From assembly GCF_000247815.1 (NCBI RefSeq), contig NC_021673.1:48234069-48298068 (forward strand): 64,000 nucleotides of DNA, in the 5' to 3' direction. This stretch comes from Ficedula albicollis. Lineage: Eukaryota; Chordata; Aves; Passeriformes; Muscicapidae. Shown here in pieces: positions 44,201 through 56,200 of the stretch (its first letter is position 1; each line of letters begins with the position of its first letter). Below the pieces are notes generated by a model. The model was not told where the DNA came from. It worked only from the letters and a program-made list of their open reading frames with translations, and did not search any database. Made by a program: the position numbers and the translations under genes.

Positions 44201-47200
44201 AGGAACATTCATCAGTGAAAGAACACAGGTATTTAACACCAGCCTTGTAAGGAGTGGTGAGGATACTCAAAGTCATGAGGATGAGAACACTGAGGTTCAG
44301 AGCAATGTATTGGCTATGTCAGCTTTCTGCACCTGACATTCGACACTTAGGATGGCAATGATGCAACCCAGTGGCATAGTTTGAGGTGTAAGCTTGCCAA
44401 AAGCAGCCAGGGAATGTGTGATCTGCTGAGATCTCCTTGCTGAAATCGGCTGAATTCCATGCTCTGACCTCTACTACAGCAACTAAAATTACATGGAAAA
44501 TGAGGACTTCAAGATGCTGTGGCCATGGATATAATTGCATCTGAGATGATAGGGTGAGGAGGATTCATCTACCAGTGGCAAAAGGTCTGCTGGCAATTTA
44601 TTAGCTCTGTGCCAGGTATATAGTGCTGGCACACTGGGGCCTTGTGCAAAAAGAGACTTGTAAGAAAAAAATGTTGTGAAGGTGTGAAAAACATAAAGTC
44701 TGGTTATTGAAGGTGTGAATGAGCATAAGATAAAAAATTAATGAGCAGCATATTTAGTGTCTAAATCACTAATAAAGTTTTGCATTAGGTACTTGTGTCT
44801 CTGGAGATTATATAGCAATTCTTTGTCATAATTTGTAGGTTTGCTGCATTTTCCCCACATGCTGTCTGATCACTGACACAAAGCACATTATTTACTTGGT
44901 GACCCTATGTAAAGTCTGCAGGACAAACCCTCGAGACGTGTGTGGTCATACTGAGAGAACCTGGTCCTTTGCAGAGATGGGATAGGAAACACCCTCTGAA
45001 GCAGGCAGCAGAGGACTGAACAATCCTCTGAGAAAAATTAGCCTGGTATGCTTTTAGGATTGAAAAGACAAGAGATATTTCTAAAACCTGAGGAGAGCAT
45101 GAGGGCACTGAGTGGGAGAATGTTTCTATAATTAAAGGGCATTGAGAAATCTGGCTAAATTTGGCCCACACAGACAGCTGGGTGCATTGGCTTTGGTATG
45201 CACGTGTGTGTTGTGTTCAGAGGCACGTGCTTGGAGGCTCATGCCGAGCCCTCCACAGCAGTTCTGAAATTCAGCACAGGGAACTCTTAAAACATACTGC
45301 TGGGGGAGACGAGCTGAGGCTTCCAGCACAAAAAAAGCTGTGAAGTTTAAGCCTCATTTAAAAGCCTCTGCAGTCACCTGAAAAACCTCACTCAACAGCT
45401 CTCAAAGGAAACACAATTCTGAGTTGTCTTTAAAGCTCCTGAAGTATTTAAGGCTATAGATATATTTGTAGGTAATGACACACAATGGATAGAGACCTGT
45501 AGCATGAAAAAGGTGGAGCTGATATCCATATTCTGTATTTCTGGAGAGTGATCTGCTTCTGCTGCATAAACTTTGCCACGGTTCCTGAGCCTGAGCATTG
45601 GCTGGCAGCTGCATGGTGTGGGATGCGAGGAGGGCAGCCCTGGAGAGTACTTTTGGGCCGAGCGTCAGCTGAACAAAGGCTCATGAGGAGGGCAGCCCTG
45701 GAGAGTACTTTTGGGCTGAGCATCAGCTGAACAAAGGCTCACTCCCCTGTGGATCTCCACCACATGAACCAGTAAAGTGGGGGTCATCCTCAGGTTAAAA
45801 ACCACATTCCTGATGCAAACTAAAAAGCTGACGTGGGAGTAAGCTGGAAGTATGTTGTCTGGGACTGCCAAATTGCTTACCTGAAGGAAACCACCAGGAT
45901 GCTCTCCCATCTACCACCACAGCTGCAAGATGCACCTCTAAAGCACTCTCCTGAAAAGGGATAGGAAGATAGCTGTGAGAAGAGGGAAAGGACAAGATAC
46001 CTGAGGTGCTGTCCCTTCTCCCTCTCTTTAGAGCACTGAGATTGGCAGGAAGGAGGGCAGCCTCTGCGCCCCCCCCCTCCTGAGGAATGCTGAACCCTCA
46101 TTTAGCACCTGCTCGGCACATGCTCAGATGATCAAAAGCAGGAGAATACCCTGAAGTCAAGCTCTATTGATGTGTAATACTTTGAACCAATATATATTTC
46201 ATTACTGTAGAGAGAGAGAATGTGGATCAATAATTCAGGAGTAAGGAAAGGGAAAGGGATAGGTTGGAACTACTGCTGGGGGATACATTTCACTTTTTGA
46301 AACACTTAAACTCTGTGGTTTTCTCTAAGACCACCTTAATTATATACTTACGGTCTTTTCAGTAAAGTCTTAAAGCCACTGTACTCATCAGAGGAACAAT
46401 CATTCCTTATCCCATCACCTTAATCAATGAACAACATTTAATGTAATGTTTCAAACAACAGACTTCCTTTCAGAGATTGTCTCTGATCCAGCCTCTCTCT
46501 GGAGGCAGAAGAGAGAGAAAATGGGGCTGGGAAACGTTGTGAGAATAAAGAGCAAACCAGTATTAATTGAACAGTAGTCATAAGGGGGGAGGCAATGTAG
46601 TTACACGAATTTAATTTGGAACTGAGCCTTGAAGAAGAGGATAAATGAAAGAAGAAAATGAGGAGATAAAGGATTAGTGATACAGAAAAAATACCCCTTA
46701 TTTTCCAGTGAAGCAAAACAGGCTTTTCAGTAAAACAATTTTCTGAAGCATTAAGCTGAAATCTCAATTGCCAACTAGAAATATCTGGAATTTCTCTAAT
46801 ATCAAAGGGTTTAGAAGAAACCTGTTTTGCAAAACACATGCCTTTTTGCTTGGAAATACTGTCCCAAACTGTTTATTTCTCAAAACATTTCTTTGTAATT
46901 GTTGAAATATCTTGTTTCCAAAGGTACAAATTTCAAATCGAAGTCTTCTGTTATGGGAGTTAAAATATCTTTATCACACTAAACTTCAGAGATGGTTTTT
47001 GAATGTGTAAAATGGTGGCAGCAAAATGAAACACTTTACTTCATCACTTCAATTTTTTTTTAAATAAATATTGAAACTGTTTGTTCATATTGTTTGGTTT
47101 TATCCCAAAAAATTGTATGAAAAGTTTTCCTAACCTGTTTTCTCTCTTTGTGGTAAGCTGTGCAAGAAGAGCAACATGACATGTTACTTGAAGTGGAAAG

Positions 47201-50200
47201 ACATTGGACTGGTACACATTTTCTTCCATGGGCTGCACTGAAAACATTTACCTTGTCCAAGTGAGAGAAGTTGGTTTTAAAGACAAAACTTAATATCACC
47301 CGTATGTAAAACAGAAGTACCAGTTCTTGTGATTCATTTGTAAAATGCACATCTTTGTGAGCACTCACTTGTTCAATAAGAGACAGAACAAAGGCTGGAA
47401 TATCTCTTTAGATTTTCTTGTGGGAGAAAAAAAAGAAGAAAAAAGAAAAGATAGCCTGAGGTGTATTTAATTTGGCAAATATAAAAGTACAGGCATAAGT
47501 AGGTTAACTTCAAGCTGACAAGGCACAGTTAGTCATTAATTAAGTTTGCAAATTAATTCCTGACAAAATTTCCACTAACTTTAGCAGCATTTGGTTGTCA
47601 CTCCAGGTGATTTTGCAGGAGAGTTTTTAAAGTGAAATAACTGATAAAAAACAAAGGGCATTGAGTAATTCAGTATTTGTCACAGCTGTAATCAAGCTAC
47701 ACACTTAGACACTAATTAGGGGGCGTTTTCTGAGGCTTTCCCAACTTCTCTAGCATACTGGGCTGAGTGGTTATGGCTTGACTGCCTCTAGGACTGGGGA
47801 GCTGATATATCCCAAGGATCCTACCTGACTCTGTGGTTCACCTAAAGTCATGTATTTGCTTCTTTCAATGCTTCTCCACTTAATTTCTTTGTAGATTCAT
47901 TCACAGGACTCATCAACATAATGACTGACATCATTTGGCGCTACACCGGAGATTTTATGGCCCCTGATATCGTTTGCAGGGTCGTTCGCTACTTCCAGGT
48001 ATAAATAACTCATGCTTTGTGCCCCCATAGCAGTAAACTCTGACAAAAACGCTGTGTAGATTCTTTTCTAGCAGCAAAATGTTAATTTAAAGGTGAAACA
48101 CCTCAGTTAAAGCATATTAAATCTTATAAATTTTGTGGACAGGAAAAAGTAAAAATACCTGGGTGAATGTACAAGGGGATTTTTCTTGTTCTTTTTTCAG
48201 TAAGTTTTTAAACATTCCTAGTTCAGAGTTCTCCTTGACATCGCTTTCTGCAATAGATGTGTCTCAACTGTTGTCTCGTTCCTTACTGCCCCAGGTGGTC
48301 CTTCTCTATGCCTCAACTTACGTCCTTGTGTCACTAAGCATAGACCGATATCATGCCATAGTTTATCCCATGAAGTTCTTGCAAGGAGGTAGGAAAATTT
48401 CAGTACCTTGTTATTGCTACGACATTATTGGATAAGTTTTTAGTTTTCAAAATTCTTAACCTTGTTGTTCTGAATTATTCATTCCTGCTCTAGCTACATT
48501 TGAACTGTGTTACAGTTTCCCAAATGATGAAGTAGCTGCGGTTTCAAGATTTATTAAACTCCACTCAGCCCTCAGTAGTTTTTATAAATATTGTGTTAGC
48601 AAAGAATGAAATGACATTTTAAAAAGTACAATGGTTATCATTATATTCCAGCATTTTTAGGTTTTAATGGGCAAAGGCTATCTCTTGTTCCACTGTACTG
48701 ACTGTAGGAACTGCAACATCTATACTGTCTATTTATTCACATTAAAAATAACTTGGGTGGAGGGTGTGGTACTGAGAATTCATGTATTCATTTGATGTAT
48801 CTTCAAAAGAGATATCATATAGGTTTGGATATCTATTTTTTCTTATAATTTCCTCTGTTTGTTTGGTTTCAGTTTTTTTTACAGCATTCAGATATAGCCT
48901 GGCCACTTAGCAGCATAGTTTAAACAAAATTATTTCTTTCCCACAGAGCCAAAGTGGGGCGTTAAGTATATTGCATTGAGTGAAGAAACAGAAATAGCAG
49001 GTGGGGAGGAAGAAGAACAGTTACAAGAATCATGAGGTGTGGAGGATTCTTTAATCAGATGCAAATATCATTCCTGTTTTGGAGTAATGATGGCTTTTGC
49101 CAGACGGCTCTATTCAGAGGATCAGATTAATGGTCCTTCCTGGCCTTAAAAACCTGTGAGTCAATCACAGCTGAGACAGTGGTGCAGCTTTGGCAGATGT
49201 TAAGGTCTGAAACTTCAAATACTTCTGTGAAATTTAGCTTTATATTCCCCTGCGTGCATATCAACTCTTTCAAAACAGGGAGATGGATATCAAGGTTTTC
49301 CCTGCAGGCTTTGGGAGAGGAGGCATTGCTCTGTAGCTCCCTCAGAAGGTCTCATAAACCAGGAAGAGTGGCAGCTCATAAACCTGGCTGAGCAGGATGA
49401 GCTGTAGGACAGACCTGCTGGCATTTCTTCTTCATGCATGGTGCAGGAAAAGCAGCGCTTGTTAAATTACCACCCGGGTACAGTAAAGATTTTGATGGGT
49501 AATCTTTGAAAAGCACTTTGAAGTTGGAAAAGAACCCATGAAAAATCACTTAAAATCTTTGTAAAAGCCTATTTCCTATACTTATACCATAAAGGCTTTT
49601 TTTTTTCTTTTGTATTTTTCTTTTTTTTTAAACTGCAGTAAAGCAGACTGCTTTCAGTCGAGGGTAGCAAAATTATCAGTTGGGTGCAGCTTTGGTCAGG
49701 GGAAAAAGGTCAGAAGCAGAGAGAACACTGACAAAACCCATCTCCCATCTGCCTCTTGCAAGGTCTGGCTACACACTGATGCACAAGCAAACACCATGTT
49801 CAAAGAAAAAAGAAGGCAGCTATAAATTCAAAATAAGGCTTTAGAGAGGTATATTTATCATAGCAATTTTCTGGAATATACATAAAATAATCACATTTTG
49901 CACCCAACTATTCCTTGCAGATGTGCCATGTAGTATGATTTTGAAATGCCCTCTTAGCTATTCTATAGATAGAGAACAAAGAGAATTACTAATCTTTGTC
50001 ATTGGTGATGACACAGGAGAACTTCATGAACAGTTCTGAGTCAACCTGTGGCAAATTTCTTTGCAAAATGAAACACTCATCCCCCAAAATCCTTCAATCA
50101 AGAAACAAAAGAGTTCTTTCTTCTTCCTGGTTTGAAAACTCATGTTTCCATGTAGACTTGAAATATCACTTTAGAAAAAAAATCAAACAATCCACTTTGA

Positions 50201-53200
50201 AAATGTCAAACAATTTTTTAAATTGTGTTTTAGTTACTAGCCTCATGCCCTGTTACAAAGTATTTGCAATGACTGTGCCATGTAGTATGATTTTGAAATG
50301 CCCTCTTAGCTATTCTATAGATAGAGAACAAAGAGAATTACTAATCTTTGTCATTGGTGATGACACAGGAGAACTTCATGAACAGTTCTGAGTCAACCTG
50401 TGGCAAATTTCTTTGCAAAATGAAACACTCATCCCCCAAAATCCTTCAATCAAGAAACAAAAGAGTTCTTTCTTCTTCCTGGTTTGAAAACTCATGTTTC
50501 CATGTAGACTTGAAATATCACTTTAGAAAAAAAATCAAACAATCCACTTTGAAAATGTCAAACAATTTTTTAAATTGTGTTTTAGTTACTAGCCTCAAGC
50601 CCTGTTACAAAGTATTTGCAATGACCTGTTCTTTGCATGGTTTTTAAGAAAAAAAACTTCAACAGCTGAATATTTTCTACTTAAAAATACATAAATGACC
50701 ACAGAACTTGTAGTATGGGAAAGAAATAGGTATTTTATTCCTGAAGTTTTTACTATGAGACATCAAAAGGGTATATTTACTATGAGACACCAAAAAGATA
50801 TTAAGAAAAAATTGTAAAAAAAAAAAGATCAAAAAGAAAACAAACTGAGACGTTATAGCAGAAAACCTTTTGCGGATACTTGTCATGTTGGAAAGCTATA
50901 TGCAAAAACATGCAAGCTAAACAACAGGTGGAAAAAGAACTGCTTAAGTAAATGATGAAACCCAAAAAGCTGTAAACTGATCCTTGTGTGGCTTTGGGCT
51001 GACAACAGTGCCGTCACTGAGATTCTGGAATGGCTCTGGTCTCTCTGGATTTAAAACCTAATTTTAAGGTGGCACTTAATTTATGAAAGGATTGCATAGC
51101 ATTGACATTCTTAATGGCAGAAAGTAAAGATCCTCCCAAGAGGTGTCCTCCTGTCCCATATTGCTGGGAGCAGAGAGATGTACTCAAACCCACTGTCACA
51201 GTGCAGGGATGGTGGGAGCAGCGCAAAGGGGACAGTGACACAGAAACACCTTTTAGGAGAGTCAGAGCCAGAGCTCACAACTGAGATTCCCACTCCAGCC
51301 CTGGCAGTTAGTCTTGGCCACCACAGGTTGAAAAGCTCTAAATGAAAATGCTCAGACTGGTCCAATAGAATATTGTATTTCAGAAGTTATTTGTTTGATT
51401 TCATTTATAACTGATACAGCTCTAGTTATGTGATTTGCTGGCATTTAGAGCATATTAGAGCAACTATTAAAAATGCAGCATTAAAAAAGCTCTGCTGGTG
51501 AGGCAGAAAATGAACATTATTCTAATAAAACAAAAATCTGCTTATCTATCAGTGGCCTGTAAAGCCCTTTAGACTAGCAAGGCCATATTCTACTAAATGC
51601 AAGGGACATTTAAAAATAAAAATAAATGAACATTGCAGGCGAAGTATTATAAAACATAAAGAAATACTGCTCTTGCCCAACCAAAATTGCCCAGTTCTGT
51701 TCAACATACAGTACAAAAAAATAAGATTTCTTTTCCAGCTCTGATCTTTTTTAGTTAGAAAAACACAGGTAGGCCCCACTGAGGCTTGCATGATTGTAGT
51801 TTAAGTAGTTAGCTCACATTTGAAATGTCTTTTCTGTCAGGAAATATTTTGCAAAATTTATTCTTAATATTCTTTTGCTAAGTTTATTCTGTTATGCTTT
51901 GGGAAACTTCACAGTTCTCTTTTGCCTGTACAATATTTATGGCCTTAATCTAACCCTCTCACTTATGCAGATGTCATCAGACTTCCCTTAAGCCCTAGAT
52001 TAGCAAGACCGTACTTTCCTGAACGTGGGTAGCATTGAAAAATGAGCAGGATAACTGAGTATTTGCAACTGATGTTTTATAAAGCATAAAATTACTTTTT
52101 GAATGTTTCGCCCACATGCTTTTCTATTGCTCTTTGAGCTTCAAGGAAGAAAGACATTCTTCTTGACATGCATAATTTAAAGTGGTTTTCTATTTCACAC
52201 ACAACCTTGGGTATTTTTTAGGACAATAAAGTATATGAACACTAAAGCTCCCCAGATTGAAAAAAAAAAATAAATCTGTCCCCATCTGTTCCTCTTGCAG
52301 TCTGGCTGAGGAGGAATAAGTGTCACTGATAATCATAGGTACTCCACAGATAAGCCCTTGTCCACCACACTTCTCAGCTAGAGCTAACTGGATTTTAGCC
52401 AGAAAATGCAGGTTTTTCAAAATTAAAGCCTTGGGACTTTTTGCTCCAACTCATTCATATTTACAAAATCTTGTAGGTGCCACTGGGCATCGTTTTGTTT
52501 CCCAGTTGTTTCTTGTCACTTGGCAGTAGCCAGAAATCAAGAGGATGCTGTAACCCAAACCTGATGGAGGTTTTGGGGTCCTTTTGCTCCTGTTCTTTAC
52601 CATGAAGTCCAGAAGGATCTCCCAGTTCCTGTATTTTGCAGCAGATAAAACAGAGCTGAGCACTTGAGCACCATCATCCTCCCTGTCTTGTGGTTAGCAG
52701 TCCACTCCTGGCATGGCTTGGGTTCATCAGCAGGAGCTAAATTTGATCCGCACCATCATACAGAGAAGTGCAGAGATGCCCAGGCTCTTTGGGCCCATCT
52801 TGGGTTCATCAGCAGGAGCTAAATTTGATCCACACCATCATACAGAGAACTGCAGAGATGCCCAGGCTCTTTGGGCCCATGTTTCTTTGGGACAGTAAAG
52901 TTGTAGATGGAGTTAAAGGCAGCTGGTTGTGCAGTCTTGTTCTGACCCTGAACAGAGGCATTTTCTTTCTCCCCATAGGAAATGATTTGCAATCCTTCTC
53001 ACTTCAAGGTGCATCACTAGGCATGCAGTAGGGCAGGCCTGAAGTCCTTTACATCCATAAATTATGTTCTCTTGGTGGCATAGAGATACCATTTTCATTT
53101 CATGTTTCTGACTTGCTGAACCTGACCAGTGCCTTTCTCATAGTGTTTCAGATTCAACAGACCCTAAGCATCCTTAAATAAAACTTGTAAAATACAAGCT

Positions 53201-56200
53201 CATAATGACATGACAATTTATCATGAGAAAGAGATGAAATCCTTTTTCTCCTTTGAAGCCTGTTCAGCATCAGCCAGCTGCAGCCTAGAATTCCCTTTTT
53301 TCACAGAATTTCCTCCTCCTCCCTGCCTTTCTGTCAATAGTGCTGCAAGAGTTCACTCACACCAACAACCCCACTGACACTGTCTGTTTAACTCTGTTAC
53401 ACAGAAAGGCAGGCAAAAGTGCTTATTGGAGTGGCCTGGACCCTCTCTTTCCTGTTTTCCATACCAACTCTGATTATTTTTGGGAAACGGCAGCTCTCCA
53501 ATGGGGAAGTGCAGTGCTGGGCTCTCTGGCCTGATGACTCCTACTGGATCCCCTACATGACAGTTGTGGCTTTCCTGGTGTATTTCATTCCTCTGATCAT
53601 TATCAGGTAAGGCTGAATCCCAGGCAGCAAGTGTGCGGTGAAAGCTATCAAGTGTGCAATCAGCTTAATGCTTTAATTTCTACTCTTTCATTACAATTTC
53701 ATTTTCATACCTGCTGCATAGCTGCTTTGGTTTTTATCACATAGTACACAGGTCATTTTACTTGCCCTGGGTGTTCTCTGTGTGGTATTAACAGCCAGAA
53801 ATATTTTCTCTGAAATATGGAATGAATCTCTAAGTGTGTCCACTTATCTCCACAGCTCCAGGCTTAAAAGATATCTTTATAAATCCAGTATGAATATTTA
53901 TCCATTATTACAAAGGATGATTTTAATAGAGCAGGAAACTGCACTTAACACTAATTAAACTAAAATTAACTTGAAGTGCTCTTAAGCTTCACAGTACTTG
54001 ACAAGTGCTCCTTCACGAGGATTGGAAAGAAATCTCCAAGTGTTGAATTTACCATTTATTCCTAAAATATGAACAAATGTAATTCTTCCTGGTTTATAAT
54101 AGGAAACCTAAGCTGGGGATATTTGAGACTGATTTGCCTCAAATCAGAGGCAAAAAACAGAGATTTGCCTCAAATCAGAGTCAAAAAACAGAGACAATCT
54201 GCAGAAACTCTATTAAACTGAGGTCAATCAATATTGCAGACTGTGCTTAGTGATCAGCCTCACTCTAGGGCACTGCATTAGCTGTTGTTAAACAGAAGTT
54301 AACAATCCATGAGGAGCCACCAATGCAAAAGAGCGGCCAAAATCTGGGGATTTTGGAAGGGGAGTGAGGCTTCTTAACTGCCTCAAAATGCTGCCAGTGG
54401 CAGTGACAGTTCTCAGAGCCTTTATTTTTCTTTCTTTCACTAGCAAGGTTACAATTGTATTTTTTGGTGTCCATCTCTTCTTGTCAGCAGTAACAAAAAC
54501 TTGCTGGGGCTCCTTTTCCCCTCATAATTTGGTGAAAGGCTGCTTGGACTCTGAGAGAAGAACTATTTTTGCAATGTCCCTTGGGTTTATTTTTTATGGT
54601 CCATCTGTTTTTCCAAGACGCAATGAGCCATGAGTCTCCCTTAGCTTCATGCTCATTAGTAGTGAGAGTGGGGTGGGCAGAGGCCAATCTCTTCTAGATG
54701 ACGGCAGGACTGACTACATAACCCAAATAAATGTCTTGAAGTTTATTACTGTTTTATCACAGAGATTAAGTTCTGCAGCTTTTAATGGCAACAAGTTTAT
54801 CTCTGATAGAATCAAAACTATGTGGTCTTAAACTAATTCCACTGACTTTTTGATATGGATTCAAAATGGACCAGTGCTGTTCCCTAGAGAGAAGGGATGA
54901 TTTTTACACTTTTCTCATGACATGGCAGTTTGCTAAACCTTCCATTTTTCATGCCAGATTTCATAGATATTATAAAAAAAAATCAAGAAAGTTCTCCTTA
55001 AAAAAGGACAGGATGACAAGAGAGGAAAAACTACTCCCAAGTTATCCCTCCTAGGTGAGATAATTTCTCTGCATGTTTTTCTGTATCTGAAAGCCAGCCT
55101 AGTTTTCAATATACAAAAAAATATTTTTGGAAATATGTAAATAAAAATGTGGGTAGATCTGCAGCCCAGCAGTAGCAGCAAAAACAATAAACATATATTG
55201 CACAGACAGAAAGCAATCTAACAGTGAAAGGAAATGGCACTAGAAAAATTTGAGGCTGGCTGTTACTGTGAAAGGGTTCTTTTATGAGCTTTCTCACATA
55301 GGTAGGAGTTGGGAAATTCTAGCCAGCATCATAAGCATTTCAGGAAAAAAGCCCCACAGCTTGCCCAATTACCAGTCATTTAATAGGTGTGTGAAACATC
55401 TCTTTCATGTTCAAACATACAGATTTGCATGGTTTCTGTTACAGACCAGCCACTCCTTTTACACGCCATCTATACTTGTTTGGCAAGAAAAGGCAAGCTG
55501 TAGAGCAAGAAATATTCCAGAGCTGTTGACATTATGCTCCCTTCCTTCCTGCCAAAGAAAGATATTCAAACCAGATCAGCTCTCTGACTTGCTTTACAGT
55601 AAATCCCCAGAAGCAAGAAGGTGATGGAGACATGAGGGGAAACAGAAAGGCAGTGGAACTGGCATTTCATGAGATTGCCCTGACATCTGAGACATGAATT
55701 AAACATCCTAAAATTTTGTGGCTTTAACCTTAAGCAATATTCACACAAGAAGTTTATGGCAGGACAGGAACTAAAACCACTGGTTTTGGAGCCAGGGGCA
55801 GCAGTGTCCATCACCTGCCCAGAAACATTCCTGGTTTCAGTGTTTATTACCACAAATGCTCCTGTGTCCTTGCCAGCAGAAGTCAGATTTTTGACACATC
55901 CAAAGTGGTGTCTGGCACTGAAAGGAAGGAAGGGGAGTGGTGCAGGGAAGGATTTATTTTGTGCTTATTTATTTCTAGTTGTCAGTGATACTATTTTCTT
56001 CAGAACAGAGAGGATTGTCTAAAACCACAGAAAAAGAGGATTAGCATCAGGGCAAGGTCAGCAGAGACATTATGAAAAAATGTCATCCAATTTGGAAGGA
56101 AATGGCTGTTTTGTAGAGCACTTTTTAAAGTCTCAAGCATAAATGTGAAGGTTGCAACTTCCCAACTGATGGATCTGTAAAACATCTGGCAACATAGCCT

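Larger units (their letters stand above)
21476..47894 (+). other. NPSR1 intron 2 (26.4 kb)
   Basis: This is the largest intron here: GT–AG, phase 1, acceptor TTCTTTGTAG at 47894. It carries a duplicated LTR complex (22274–23277), tandem duplications at 24599, 25241, 26431, 26641, 31347 and 45627, the SINE (31921–32060), CR1 pieces (32744–33055 and 33162–33235) and a pentanucleotide array (41461–41500). Long stretches between these (27–31 kb, 33.3–41.4 kb, 41.6–45.6 kb and 45.8–47.8 kb) are AT-rich noncoding sequence in which I see no gene or RNA. Confidence 0.9.
48389..53404 (+). other. NPSR1 intron 4 (5.0 kb)
   Basis: GT–AG intron, phase 1, acceptor CTGTTACACAG. It contains the 352-bp tandem duplication (49922–50625), an 82-bp duplication (52717–52880) and a diverged repeat pair (about 51556–51680 and 51985–52115). 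No transposon or gene is otherwise recognised; the rest is AT-rich noncoding sequence. Confidence 0.9.

Noticed and set aside
49996..50647. Two near-identical open frames, suggesting a duplicated small gene
   Set aside because: They are copies made by the 352-bp tandem duplication; composition is low-complexity, no family is recognised and no splice or promoter context fits.
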